A stretch of DNA of 12,463 nucleotides from Gammaproteobacteria bacterium (lineage in GTDB: Bacteria; Pseudomonadota; Gammaproteobacteria; SURF-13): the NCBI GenBank assembly GCA_023487615.1, contig JAMDBH010000018.1, forward strand, positions 1 to 12,463, read 5' to 3'. Positions within the stretch are counted from its first letter, which is position 1. The number at the start of each line of letters is the position of its first letter. The notes under the pieces were generated by a model. That model made no database searches. It saw only the letters and a list, made by a program, of their open reading frames with translations, and had not been told where the DNA came from. Positions 1 through 6,807 of this stretch are shown in pieces. The translations under genes were made by a program, and so were the position numbers.

Positions 1-281
1 GAATAGAGTCGCGCCCAACGGGCACGGCCGTTGCTGACTTTAAGCCAGCAGGCCATGGCGCGGCCGTCGAGGCTCAGCAGCCAGAAGGCGTTCGGGTTGG
101 CGAGCAAGGCGCGCAACTGGCGGCGCGTGAACGCGCCGTCGCGCGCGCCGAAGCACGCCGCCTCGAGCGCGGCGATCGCCTCGAGGTCGGCGGGACCGGC
201 GTGGCGCAGGCCGGTGACGGCGACGACTCCAGGGATGGAGGAGGTAGGGCGCCGTCGGGAACAAACGCCGAGGTCGGTCAT
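1..281 (-). CDS. GNAT-family N-acetyltransferase (RimI-like), partial, runs off left edge
   Basis: The minus strand is open from an ATG at 281 to the window edge without a stop (93 codons visible). Residues around 25-95 look like the start of a GNAT fold: a segment resembling LRHAGPADLEAIAALEAACF, then FTRRQLRALLANPNAFWLL, then a strand beginning LDGRAMACWL. This is the RimI-type opening, in which an N-terminal strand and two helices precede the first core strands. The acetyl-CoA-binding Q/RxxGxG/A motif would lie beyond the edge and cannot be checked. The start codon overlaps the stop of the DUF2156 gene by four bases (ATGA), so the two are probably co-transcribed and translationally coupled. 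The substrate is unknown; family members acetylate protein N-termini, lysines, antibiotics or small amines. Confidence 0.72.
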   Translation of the reverse strand, partial: MTDLGVCSRRRPTSSIPGVVAVTGLRHAGPADLEAIAALEAACFGARDGAFTRRQLRALLANPNAFWLLSLDGRAMACWLKVSNGRARWARLY

Positions 282-1378
282 TCCGGCAGCGGCCGGCGCA
301 GGATGACCTTCTCGCCGAACATCGCCGGGCGGTAGCTCATTTTCACGCGCCGCAGGTTCTCGAAACCGAGATCGTCGCCGACGTTGATGTACGTGCAGTC
401 GGTAAACACCTTGCTGAACTCGCGGAACAGGAATTGCGCGGCGCCCTGGATGTTGAAGTTGGTCTTCTCGATCAGCACGTTCGCCACGTCGCGGTTGAGG
501 CGCTCGCCGAAGGTGAAGCCCGCGAGCCGGCCGTCGATGAACAGGCTCAGACCCTCGAGCCCGAGCTGGTCGTAGAGCGTGATGGCGCGCTGGATGGCCT
601 TGCGCTCCATCTCGAGGTTGTAGACGAAGGTCTCGAACGACACGTCCGGGATGGTCTGGAGCCGGTTCTGCATCCAGGTGTTGACCAGGGCGCGGGCCTC
701 GGCCTCGTGCGCGCGGCTGAACGGCACCAGGGCGTGGTTCGGGTGCGCGCGCCGGAACTGGTTGATCTCGTTGCGCTTGGTCTTGTAGGCGTTGCCCTTG
801 AGCTCAATCAGGTCGGAGGTCGAATAGATGTAATCGGGCAGGCTGCGTTCCACCAGCCAGGCGCCATCGCTCACGGTCGGGAATACGGTGTCTTCCTCGA
901 GGTGGAGCGGCATGACCTGAAGAAAAGCGCGGTATACGAATTCAACCTTACCGAGATAGGGTGTGGCGTTGTAGCCGTCCATGATCTCGAAGCAGGCGGC
1001 GAGCGCGGCGTATTGATGCTCGGGCGCGCCGAGCGGCGGCAGCGGCATGGTGAGCCCGTCGCCGGTCAGGCAAAACAGGCAAAAGCAGTCTTCGATGATC
1101 TGATAAAAGCCGCTCTTCTGCGACAGCCAGATGATGTTGTTGGCGAAGGTGTAATCGGAGAGCGGGACTTGGCTGCGCCGCTGATAGGTCTCGAACAACG
1201 GTTTGATATCGGTGGTGAAGGGATAAAGCTTGTGGCCTTCGATGGCGAGGTAACGGTTGGGGAAGGCCGTGTTGACATGGAGGGTGAGCACATTGTCAGG
1301 CGTGGAATTCGGTTCACTCCATCGCAAACGGGTATCGCGCGGGCGACTACCGGGAGGTTCGTCAAGTTGATTCAGCAT
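278..1378 (-). CDS. DUF2156 / phosphatidylglycerol lysyltransferase C-terminal-domain protein
   Basis: This is a 366-residue protein related to DUF2156, the tRNA-dependent lipid aminoacyltransferase C-domain (LPG synthase-like), which has a double GNAT fold. Recognisable blocks are LKGNAYKTKRNEINQFRR near the middle and INVGDDLGFENLRRVKMSY near the C-terminus; the latter matches the family's 'N..DDLG..GLR..K..Y.P' signature. There is no long N-terminal membrane domain as in MprF, so this is a soluble stand-alone form whose substrate I cannot name. I chose the ATG at 1378 because an AAGGAG ribosome site sits ten bases upstream of it and a strong promoter lies at 1459-1486. The in-frame ATG at 1489 would lie upstream of that promoter. 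The stop overlaps the following GNAT gene, giving an acyltransferase pair. Confidence 0.8.
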   Translation of the reverse strand: MLNQLDEPPGSRPRDTRLRWSEPNSTPDNVLTLHVNTAFPNRYLAIEGHKLYPFTTDIKPLFETYQRRSQVPLSDYTFANNIIWLSQKSGFYQIIEDCFCLFCLTGDGLTMPLPPLGAPEHQYAALAACFEIMDGYNATPYLGKVEFVYRAFLQVMPLHLEEDTVFPTVSDGAWLVERSLPDYIYSTSDLIELKGNAYKTKRNEINQFRRAHPNHALVPFSRAHEAEARALVNTWMQNRLQTIPDVSFETFVYNLEMERKAIQRAITLYDQLGLEGLSLFIDGRLAGFTFGERLNRDVANVLIEKTNFNIQGAAQFLFREFSKVFTDCTYINVGDDLGFENLRRVKMSYRPAMFGEKVILRRPLPE

Positions 1379-1412
1379 CGTCCAGTGACTCCTTGATGTT
1401 GGGTTAATGATC

Positions 1413-1431
1413 CCCGCGGTTTTGCCGCGGG
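1413..1431. repeat. GC-rich hairpin, copy 1 (CCCGCGG/CCGCGGG)
   Basis: A perfect 7-bp stem CCCGCGG/CCGCGGG encloses a TTTTG loop. Nearly the same sequence recurs at 1508-1525. Read from the minus-strand promoter it lies in the leader of the DUF2156 operon, upstream of the ribosome site. No T-run follows, so it is not a simple intrinsic terminator. A REP-like extragenic palindrome or an mRNA-stabilising leader hairpin are both possible. Confidence 0.6.
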
Positions 1432-1458
1432 CGGTACTCGTGTACATTGAGTGCGCTA

Positions 1459-1486
1459 ATAGTACAAAATGAGGCAGCGCTGTCAA
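1459..1486 (-). promoter_or_regulatory. Sigma-70-type promoter for the DUF2156-GNAT operon
   Basis: Read on the minus strand there is a perfect TTGACA -35 box (1486-1481), a 16-base spacer and a TACTAT -10 box (1464-1459, four of six consensus positions). Transcription would start near 1452 and give a leader of about 75 bases containing a GC-rich hairpin and then the AAGGAG of the DUF2156 gene. This is the main reason for preferring the start at 1378. Confidence 0.6.
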
Positions 1487-1507
1487 CAACTATTTTAAAA
1501 AAACTAC

Positions 1508-1525
1508 CCCGCGGCTTGCCGCGGG
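1508..1525. repeat. GC-rich hairpin, copy 2 (CCCGCGG/CCGCGGG)
   Basis: This has the same 7-bp arms as the hairpin at 1413-1431, with a CTTG loop. The two copies bracket the minus-strand promoter at a distance of about 95 bases. The shared bases extend one or two positions beyond the arms (an extra C on the left, C after the right arm), which suggests a repeated element rather than two chance stems. Confidence 0.6.
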
Positions 1526-1543
1526 CACAAAGCGATGGGGTTT

Positions 1544-1575
1544 CCAAAGGGGAGAGGTGCAACTCTCCCCTTTGG
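1544..1575. repeat. Perfect 13-bp inverted repeat upstream of the deacetylase gene
   Basis: The arms CCAAAGGGGAGAG and CTCTCCCCTTTGG pair without mismatch around a six-base loop, GTGCAA. The structure ends 58 bases before the chosen deacetylase ATG at 1634. There is no downstream U-run on either strand, so it is unlikely to be a canonical rho-independent terminator. A leader attenuator, an operator or part of an extragenic repeat remain possible. Its presence also argues that the in-frame ATG at 1535 is not the true start. Confidence 0.65.
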
Positions 1576-1633
1576 TCGCCTGCGCGGGTTCATCCCGTGT
1601 AGTGCGAAATTCAAATCGAGTTCATTAACAGGC

Positions 1634-2593
1634 ATGAATAGTCCGGTCTGCGTTTTTGTAGGAGAGGAACTGGCCCGCTACGGTTTCGGTCACGGCCACC
1701 CGTTTGGGTCCGATCGCATGCAGGCGTTTTGGGATGAGGCGGTGCGGCTCGGACTCGATAAACGGGTGCAGACCTGTGCACCGGCGCTGGCGACGCAGGA
1801 GCAAATCGAGCGCTTTCACGGCCACGAGTATGTGGAGCGGGTGAAGGCGCAATCTTCGATCGGAGAGGGCTTTCTCGACTACGGCGACACCCCGGCCTTT
1901 CCCGGCGTCTACGAGGCGGCGGCCTATGTGGTGGGCACATCGCTGGCCGCGATGGAGCGGGTGCTAAGCGGCGAGTGCCGGCGCGCCTTCGTGCCCATTG
2001 CCGGGCTGCACCACGCGCGCCGCGACGGCGCGGCGGGTTTCTGCGTGTTCAACGATTGCGGCGTGGTGATCGAGACCCTGCGGGTGGTGCACGGTATAAG
2101 GCGTATCGCCTATGTGGACATAGACGCCCATCACGGCGACGGGGTGTACTACGGCTTCGAGGACGATCCGGAACTGTTTTTTGCCGATCTGCACGAGGAC
2201 GGGAGGTATCTCTATCCGGGCACCGGGGCGGCCCATGAACACGGACGCGGCGCGGCAGCGGGCACCAAACTCAACATCCCGATGCGGCCCGGCGCCGATG
2301 ACCGGGATTTCCGCACCGCCTGGACGGCGGTGGAAGAGTTGTTATATGCCGCGCGGCCCGAATTCATTATCTTGCAATGCGGAGCGGATAGTCTTGCCGG
2401 CGACCCGATCACCCATTTGCAGTATTCCGCCGAGTCGCACCGCTACGCAACGACGCACTTGTGCGAGATCGCAGAGGAACAGTGTGGCGGCCGGTTGCTG
2501 GCCTTGGGCGGTGGCGGCTATAATCGCGCCAATCTGGCCGCCGCCTGGACGGCGGTGGTGGAGGCGTTGCTGCAAGGCCCCTGTGAGGGTTGA
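1634..2593 (+). CDS. Histone deacetylase superfamily (AcuC/acetylpolyamine amidohydrolase-like) deacetylase
   Basis: This is a 319-residue zinc-dependent deacetylase of the arginase/HDAC fold, expected to be cytoplasmic. The active-site landmarks are all present: the His pair in GLHHARRDGAAGFCVFND (H126, H127), the metal-ligand block VDIDAHHGDG (D164, H166), the second Asp ligand in QCGADSLAGDP (D252) and the transition-state tyrosine in LGGGGYN (Y296). Length is normal for bacterial class II-like members. I start it at the ATG at 1634, which gives the natural family N-terminus; a start at 1535 would translate through a 13-bp hairpin and add 33 unfamiliar residues. The ribosome site is weak. 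The gene is divergent from the acyltransferase pair. The substrate could be acetyl-lysine, an acetylpolyamine or another N-acyl amine; the sequence does not decide. Confidence 0.88.
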   Translation: MNSPVCVFVGEELARYGFGHGHPFGSDRMQAFWDEAVRLGLDKRVQTCAPALATQEQIERFHGHEYVERVKAQSSIGEGFLDYGDTPAFPGVYEAAAYVVGTSLAAMERVLSGECRRAFVPIAGLHHARRDGAAGFCVFNDCGVVIETLRVVHGIRRIAYVDIDAHHGDGVYYGFEDDPELFFADLHEDGRYLYPGTGAAHEHGRGAAAGTKLNIPMRPGADDRDFRTAWTAVEELLYAARPEFIILQCGADSLAGDPITHLQYSAESHRYATTHLCEIAEEQCGGRLLALGGGGYNRANLAAAWTAVVEALLQGPCEG

Positions 2594-2800
2594 GTGATGT
2601 CCTGTGACTAGCTCAAGCAACGGTTACTTCCTCTCGATGACGAGATTTGCATCTCGCCGGTTCCCAATATACCGCCTTTGAGATTCACCGCTCCTTTATC
2701 CATTTCTATTGAGCTTTTCAGTGGTTATTAGGGGCGCGCGTCCGCTTTCCTCACCGTAATAGACCACAATAAGTGGTTGTGCCGCTGTGCTCAGTATACA

Positions 2801-2824
2801 TTTTGGGATACCCGGGTCCCAAAA
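2801..2824. repeat. Inverted repeat TTTTGGGA-N8-TCCCAAAA
   Basis: Perfect 8-bp arms flank an eight-base centre that itself contains the palindrome CCCGGG. It sits alone in the gene-poor spacer, about 200 bases after the deacetylase stop. No T-run follows on either strand, so terminator function is not supported. It may be a protein-binding palindrome or a remnant end of a small mobile repeat. Confidence 0.5.
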
Positions 2825-3058
2825 CGCCCCCGTTCACGGCGGGTGATTCTTTTTGCCGCGACCGCTCTACGTCCGCCGCATCCTCTCGGCTACCTGCTCC
2901 CGCATGACTCTACGCCTGCGAGACGCTGCTCGCTCTCCATGGTTCATCGTGGAGTACCGCAATTTCAAGAGATGCAAGTAGCTGCGGAGCTTTCACGTTT
3001 TCGAGTTCTTAGTGAATGAATCGCGAATGAATTTGTGTGCGTTTTTGTAATGTGTTAG

Positions 3059-3083
3059 TGCACGCAGCGATAGATCTGCACCA
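3059..3083 (+). promoter_or_regulatory. Candidate NtrC-type upstream half-sites
   Basis: Two direct TGCAC motifs occur here, at 3059-3063 and, as TGCACCA, at 3077-3083. TGCACCA is the left half of the NtrC enhancer consensus. The expected GGTGCA partner is not present at the proper spacing, so a full dyad is not visible. The location, about 110-140 bases upstream of a sigma-54 promoter, is what makes it worth listing. Confidence 0.25.
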
Positions 3084-3140
3084 GCTCAGCGCGGTTTGAT
3101 AATTGTTTTATTTAGATCGGATGCCAGCTCAAATTCGGCA

Positions 3141-3153
3141 TAACAATTTGATT
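3141..3153 (-). promoter_or_regulatory. Consensus IHF-binding site
   Basis: Read on the minus strand the sequence is AATCAAATTGTTA, which matches every defined position of the IHF consensus WATCAANNNNTTR, in an AT-rich context. It lies about 45 bases upstream of the -24 element and downstream of the candidate enhancer half-sites. This is the usual place for an IHF bend in a sigma-54 promoter. Confidence 0.5.
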
Positions 3154-3194
3154 TTAGATGCATATGTCTTGTTTTTTTAGCGCTTGCGGCGAGG

Positions 3195-3210
3195 TGGCAC
3201 GTTTTATGCG
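3195..3210 (+). promoter_or_regulatory. Sigma-54 (RpoN) -24/-12 promoter
   Basis: The sequence TGGCACG-TTTT-ATGC carries a perfect -24 block (TGGCACG). A GC dinucleotide follows exactly ten bases after the GG, as RpoN holoenzyme requires; only the first T of the -12 TTGC is replaced by A. Transcription would begin near 3221, about 75 bases before the GTG of the truncated formamidase gene. It is the only promoter I can recognise between 2600 and the nitrile hydratase genes, so it may drive them, directly or by read-through. Sigma-54 control is typical of nitrogen-scavenging genes. Confidence 0.6.
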
Positions 3211-3294
3211 AAAGGGCATGCATTAGGATCGAGTCCCTGTACCCAGCCGTCTTGCGGCGCATCGTGTGCGACAACCCAATGCAAGGAGAGTTTT

Positions 3295-3540
3295 GTGCTT
3301 AAAACAATCATCAAAGTAGATATAAATAAATCACCGGAAGCACAATCCGGCGTGCTGCATAACCGTTGGCATCCGGATATTCCAATGGCGGTCATGGTGA
3401 AGCCCGGTGACGAGTTTCGGATTCAATGCATCGACTGGACCGGCGGACAGATCGCGAATAATGACAGCGCCAACGATATTCGCGACGTTGACCTCACCAA
3501 ACCAACAACATGTAGCACCAACTGCGCTTTTTGCACTTGA
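3295..3540 (+). pseudogene. Truncated formamidase (FmdA-type), N-terminal fragment
   Basis: A GTG start (3295) with AAGGAGAG upstream opens an 81-codon frame. Its first ~70 residues match the start of cytoplasmic formamidases of the FmdA/AmdA family: TIIKVDINKSP, then HNRWHPDIPMAVMVKPGDEF, then DWTGGQIANNDSANDIRDVDL. Intact enzymes are around 400 residues and continue with a 'SGP.GV.GAEPGDLL' segment. Here the similarity stops after DVDLT near 3505, and an unrelated Cys-rich tail (KPTTCSTNCAFCT) leads to a stop. The start and ribosome site are intact, so a short peptide may still be made, but it cannot be an active enzyme. The next portion of the gene reappears at 8358-8569, beyond the nitrile hydratase locus. 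Confidence 0.8.
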
Positions 3541-3572
3541 TCATTGAAACCGCTCTGACTAACAAGTTGTTT

Positions 3573-3587
3573 TTATTTATTTATTTA
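3573..3587 (+). repeat. Short TTTA tandem tract
   Basis: A run of about four TTTA units lies between the formamidase remnant and the CobW-like gene. No stem precedes it, so it is not a standard terminator. A short frame over 3537-3660 crosses it but resembles nothing I know. The tract marks the transition into the AT-richer block. Confidence 0.4.
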
Positions 3588-3674
3588 ACTACCGACGTCA
3601 AAGCCGAAGAGATTGGCGCGGTAATTTGCCTTGGTGTAAATCGCAAATGCTGGTGATGATCCTCAACCTAGGGT

Positions 3675-4703
3675 ATGGAGTGTATGACAGTGACGATTAA
3701 GTCTGTTCCAAGCGGCTTTGCTGGTTTGCAGAATACTAGTCAGACCTTCCCTAGTCCTGTCCCTGTGACGATTATTACAGGTTATCTGGGTGCGGGAAAA
3801 ACCACCCTCCTAAATCGCATCCTCACAGGCAAACATGGCAAGAAGGTTGCGGTCATCGTCAACGAATTTGGCGAAGTGGGGATCGACGGTCAATTGGTTA
3901 TCGATACTGACGAAGAAATTTTGGAGATGAATAACGGATGCATCTGTTGCAGTGTCCGCGGCGACCTCATCCGTATCATCGACAATTTGATGCGAAAGCG
4001 AGAAAAATTCGAGCGTATTGTAATCGAGACAACTGGGTTAGCTGATCCGGGACCCGTGATCCAATCATTCTTTGTCGATGAGGTGATGCGCGCGCAAACT
4101 GAACTTGACGCCGTCGTAACCGTGGTTGACGCGAGACATGTTTGGAGCCATTTGGATAGCAGTGAGGCTCAAGAGCAAATTGCTTTTGCGGACCTTATTC
4201 TGCTGAACAAAATCGATCTGGTTACAGACGCACAGTTGGGCGATCTCCAAAAACGGGTTCGGCGAATGAATCCATTCGCCAAGATATATCACACTCTAAA
4301 TTCCGATCTCGACATTGATGCTGTTCTTGGTATTAGAGCCTTTGATTTGAAACGAGCCCTCTCTGTAGATCCCGAGTTGTTAAGTGAAGAAGCCCATGAA
4401 CATGATGAATCGATTGCTTCAGTCGCCATCGTAGAACCGGGAACAGTCAGCGGCGAAAAGCTAATGCGCTGGTTGAATCAGCTGCTCCAATCAAGGGGGG
4501 CGGATTTGTTTCGGAGCAAAGGAGTCTTGGATGTCGACTCGGAAGATCGACGCTTTGTCTTCCAGGGTGTTCACATGCTACTCGACGGCAGGCCTGGGCG
4601 CCCCTGGAAACCAGGAGAGCCCCGGAAAAATGAATTGGTTTTCATAGGGCGCAACTTAGACAAAGGGGAGCTAAAGAGAGGTTTCCAGTCGTGCCTTGCA
4701 TGA
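3675..4703 (+). CDS. CobW/P47K-family GTPase, nitrile hydratase activator (cobalt metallochaperone)
   Basis: This 342-residue G3E-family GTPase is of the CobW/P47K type, the class that activates nitrile hydratases by metal delivery. Visible motifs: the Walker A loop in [16 protein letters not shown] (K42 region), the metal-binding CxCC in [12 protein letters not shown] (C89, C91, C92), the switch II-like [11 protein letters not shown] (about 118-128) and the NKID guanine-specificity motif (178-181). A CobW C-terminal domain follows from about residue 250. The length is usual. The start at 3675 lacks a clear ribosome site; the ATG at 3684 has GGAG but very close to it, so the exact start is uncertain. 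It is cytoplasmic and presumably supplies Co to the alpha-subunit claw, acting downstream of CbtAB. It stands about 140 bases before the DUF1097 gene, in the same direction. Confidence 0.88.
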   Translation: MECMTVTIKSVPSGFAGLQNTSQTFPSPVPVTIITGYLGAGKTTLLNRILTGKHGKKVAVIVNEFGEVGIDGQLVIDTDEEILEMNNGCICCSVRGDLIRIIDNLMRKREKFERIVIETTGLADPGPVIQSFFVDEVMRAQTELDAVVTVVDARHVWSHLDSSEAQEQIAFADLILLNKIDLVTDAQLGDLQKRVRRMNPFAKIYHTLNSDLDIDAVLGIRAFDLKRALSVDPELLSEEAHEHDESIASVAIVEPGTVSGEKLMRWLNQLLQSRGADLFRSKGVLDVDSEDRRFVFQGVHMLLDGRPGRPWKPGEPRKNELVFIGRNLDKGELKRGFQSCLA

Positions 4704-4845
4704 GGTTCATACCCTTGAGCCTAATGTTTATGCGCGTATCTCACGCCATGCTGGTGGCCCGACATCACGTATAAAACGGCGATCCAGCTTACGTGAAATA
4801 CGCAGCAGTTTATGCAATTTTTATCACAGATAGAGGGAGTGCGTT

Positions 4846-5355
4846 ATGAAACAGCTAGAGGCATACAGCGTAAGTATTGGGGTTTTAGGAGCGGTGGATA
4901 CTTTCTTGACGGCAACTGTCATCCCGGTGCCGGTCTGGGTCACCTTTATCGCCTGGGCATCGTTCTTCATTTTAGGCGGAAAGTTCGAGGGACTAAAGCG
5001 CAGTATCGCCTCCAACTTAACTGGAATCATTATTGCCTCGTTGACGTTGATCGCAATTTCAGTCTTGAACGGGAATCCCGTCATCGCGGCGATTTGTGTC
5101 GGTATAGGCAGTGCTGCAATGGTCCAGGCCTCGAAAATCTCTTTGCTAAGTGCCATCCCGGCAATTGTCTGGGGCTTTGCTTCTACCGTTGGCACAACCG
5201 TCGCAACTAATACGCCGATTACCACCCTCGGTTGGGATAATCCTGCTTTGGTAGCAGCAGCTGCCATGATACTGGGAGGTATCTTCGGGTTTTTGTCAGA
5301 AGTTTGGGGTAACGCGATGTGCAAGAAACCTGTCCTAGAGGGCACACACGCCTAA
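4846..5355 (+). CDS. DUF1097 family membrane protein
   Basis: This is a 169-residue, very hydrophobic protein with five or six membrane segments (roughly residues 6-24, 28-46, 57-75, 78-97, 100-120 and 133-153) and a short polar C-terminus. The pattern VTFIAWASFFILGGKFEG followed by Gly/Ala-rich helices matches DUF1097 (E. coli YcdZ-like inner-membrane proteins), whose transported substrate is not established. A GAGGGAG ribosome site precedes the ATG. It lies between the CobW-like activator and nitrile hydratase beta, with only 56 bases to the latter, so co-transcription is likely. By context it might move nitrile, amide, ammonium or a metal; nothing in the sequence decides. A dedicated cobalt importer is already present (CbtBA), which favours an organic substrate or product. 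Confidence 0.75.
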   Translation: MKQLEAYSVSIGVLGAVDTFLTATVIPVPVWVTFIAWASFFILGGKFEGLKRSIASNLTGIIIASLTLIAISVLNGNPVIAAICVGIGSAAMVQASKISLLSAIPAIVWGFASTVGTTVATNTPITTLGWDNPALVAAAAMILGGIFGFLSEVWGNAMCKKPVLEGTHA

Positions 5356-5382
5356 GCTGAAATCTAGGGCAATTTTGAATTG

Positions 5383-5394
5383 ATAGACGTCTAT
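5383..5394. promoter_or_regulatory. 12-bp perfect palindrome before nitrile hydratase beta
   Basis: ATAGACGTCTAT is a perfect palindrome in the short gap between the DUF1097 gene and the beta subunit, ending 17 bases before its ATG and next to the GAGGA ribosome site. It could be an operator half-dyad or a small stem that affects translation of beta. No protein is known to me for it. Confidence 0.35.
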
Positions 5395-5411
5395 TTTAAA
5401 GAGGAAATCAG

Positions 5412-6128
5412 ATGAAACTACAACATAATATTGGAGGACTCGAGGGGCTGGGCCCAGTCAATTTCGAGAAGCGTCCTTTTGTGCAGCCGTGGGAAAAGCG
5501 CATCTTTGGCATTCATGTGGCGATGATGGGGCTAAGCCAACACCTGAAGGCTGCAAAGGCGACACCAACCAAATTCAAGAGCGTGTGGACTTGGGCGGAT
5601 CTGCGTAAAGGCGCCGAAGGGATGAACCCCTTTGATTACTTCAAATATCGTTATTACGAGAAATGGTTGGGCGGTATTTCGGGATTCTTTGTGAATGCGG
5701 GGTATGTCTCCAAGGATGCCTTGGACACCAAGACCACAACTTACCTCAAACAACCCGATGCTCCTTTGCCTAACCGTAGAGAAGCGGCAATTGACAGCCA
5801 AGTCATCGAGTATCTACGGGAAGGAGACTCGCCAAAGTGCGTGGTGGATGTCTCCCCCAAATTTAAAGTCGGCGATACGGTTGTTGTCGAGGACCCTCCC
5901 CAAAGCGAACATACCAAGCTACCAGGGTATTTGCGAAACAAGAAGGGAACGATAGATGTGGTTTATGACGGAGCTTATAACTATTTCTGCCCAACCGGAG
6001 ACGGCGTGGGTGCCCCCATGCCCATCTACTGCGTAAGATTCGATTCCCACGATATCTGGAATGACTTGACGGAGCCAAACACCTTTGTGTATGCGGATAT
6101 CTACGAAACCTACGTGAGGGCAACCTGA
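5412..6128 (+). CDS. Nitrile hydratase, beta subunit
   Basis: This is the 238-residue beta subunit of the cytoplasmic alpha/beta enzyme that hydrates nitriles to amides. The helical N-terminal half carries the family blocks FVQPWEKRIFGIHVAMMG and FDYFKYRYYEKWLGGI. The C-terminal SH3-like barrel (from about 148) shows FKVGDTVVVED, KLPGYLRNKKGTIDVVYDG and GDGVGAPMPIYCVRFD. R65 (in ADLRKG) and R175 (in GYLRNKKG) are the likely counterparts of the two conserved arginines that hydrogen-bond the oxidised metal-claw cysteines. The N-terminus reads MKLQHNIGGLEGLGPV rather than the more usual 'M.GIHD.GG', a mild divergence. A GAGGA ribosome site precedes the ATG. Beta lies before alpha, the order seen in several cobalt-type clusters such as Rhodococcus rhodochrous J1. 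Confidence 0.93.
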   Translation: MKLQHNIGGLEGLGPVNFEKRPFVQPWEKRIFGIHVAMMGLSQHLKAAKATPTKFKSVWTWADLRKGAEGMNPFDYFKYRYYEKWLGGISGFFVNAGYVSKDALDTKTTTYLKQPDAPLPNRREAAIDSQVIEYLREGDSPKCVVDVSPKFKVGDTVVVEDPPQSEHTKLPGYLRNKKGTIDVVYDGAYNYFCPTGDGVGAPMPIYCVRFDSHDIWNDLTEPNTFVYADIYETYVRAT

Positions 6129-6166
6129 AATTGTAACCCGTATTTACTTGACTAGGAGATGAGATC

Positions 6167-6787
6167 GTGAGTGAAAGTATTGATCGAGAAATGTATAGTG
6201 CTGCGCGTGTACGAGCCTTGGAGTCGCTCCTGATTGAAAAGGGCGTTATTACTAGCGAAACCGTTGACAAGGTGATTACCTTCTTTGAGAAGGAGATGGG
6301 GCCCTTTAATGGCGCCAAAATCGTTGCCAAAGCATGGGTCGATCCGGAATTCAAGAAACGCCTGCTGAAAGATACAGCTTCGGCTATCGCCAAGATGAAA
6401 CTACCTCTTGGTATGGCGGGCGCAGAAGGAGAACACATGAAAGTGGTGGAAAACACACCGGAAGTACACAACCTAATCGTGTGCACGTTGTGTTCTTGTT
6501 ACCCTTGGCCCGTCCTAGGGTTGCCACCCTACTGGTTCAAAGATCCAACTTTCCGAGCCAGGGCAGTTAGAGAGCCGCGCAAGGTGCTAAGCGAATTCGG
6601 TCTGGAAATCCCAGAATCGCAGGAAGTGAGGGTGTGGGATAGTAGCGCCCAAATTCGGTGGTTTGTTTTGCCGGAACGCCCATCTGGTACCGAGGCAATG
6701 ACCGAAGTGCAGCTAGCAAGCTTGGTTACGCCTGAAGCGATGCAGGGAGCGGCCAAAGTCCAGGCACCCCCCAGTCTTAGGCTGTAG
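6167..6787 (+). CDS. Nitrile hydratase, alpha subunit (cobalt type)
   Basis: This 206-residue alpha subunit holds the catalytic metal. The claw is VCTLCSCY (C106, T107, L108, C109, S110, C111). The Thr at the second position, rather than Ser, is the mark of Co(III) rather than Fe(III) enzymes. In active enzymes the second and third cysteines are oxidised to sulfinate and sulfenate. The segments around the claw ([20 protein letters not shown], then [19 protein letters not shown], then RWFVLPERP) are all canonical. Translation starts at a GTG (6167) with AGGAG nine to ten bases upstream; upstream ATGs run into stops. It follows beta by 38 bases and precedes the accessory gene by 20, a tight operon. 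Cobalt identity agrees with the adjacent CobW-like and CbtAB genes. Confidence 0.95.
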   Translation: MSESIDREMYSAARVRALESLLIEKGVITSETVDKVITFFEKEMGPFNGAKIVAKAWVDPEFKKRLLKDTASAIAKMKLPLGMAGAEGEHMKVVENTPEVHNLIVCTLCSCYPWPVLGLPPYWFKDPTFRARAVREPRKVLSEFGLEIPESQEVRVWDSSAQIRWFVLPERPSGTEAMTEVQLASLVTPEAMQGAAKVQAPPSLRL

Positions 6788-6807
6788 ATTTCGATCGAGG
6801 TACAAAA

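Larger units (their letters stand above)
2594..3194. other. Gene-poor spacer, about 600 bases
   Basis: I see no convincing gene. The longest plus-strand reading frame (2777-3019, 80 codons) has an Arg/Pro-rich, low-information product and no clear ribosome site. A weak 6-bp hairpin (CGAGAT/ATCTCG, 2641-2656) follows the deacetylase gene. A larger inverted repeat lies at 2801-2824. The last part (3000-3190) is AT-rich and contains the presumed upstream elements of the sigma-54 promoter. The first 400 bases could be decayed coding DNA that I do not recognise. Confidence 0.5.

Noticed and set aside
434..1396. A 320-codon plus-strand frame
   Set aside because: It lies antisense to the well-supported DUF2156 gene; its product is an Asp/Glu/Gly/Val-rich shadow typical of GC-rich antisense frames.
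1379..1489. Extended N-terminus of the DUF2156 protein from the ATG at 1489
   Set aside because: It would start upstream of a TTGACA/TACTAT promoter and its 37 extra residues look like translated leader; the ATG at 1378 has a proper AAGGAG site.
2777..3019. An 80-codon plus-strand frame as a gene
   Set aside because: It has no good ribosome site, a low-information Arg/Pro-rich product and no similarity I can recognise.
3613..3630. Second sigma-54-like site (TTGGCGCGGTAATTTGCC) upstream of the CobW-like gene
   Set aside because: The GG-to-GC spacing is eleven bases instead of ten, and RpoN promoters rarely tolerate this.
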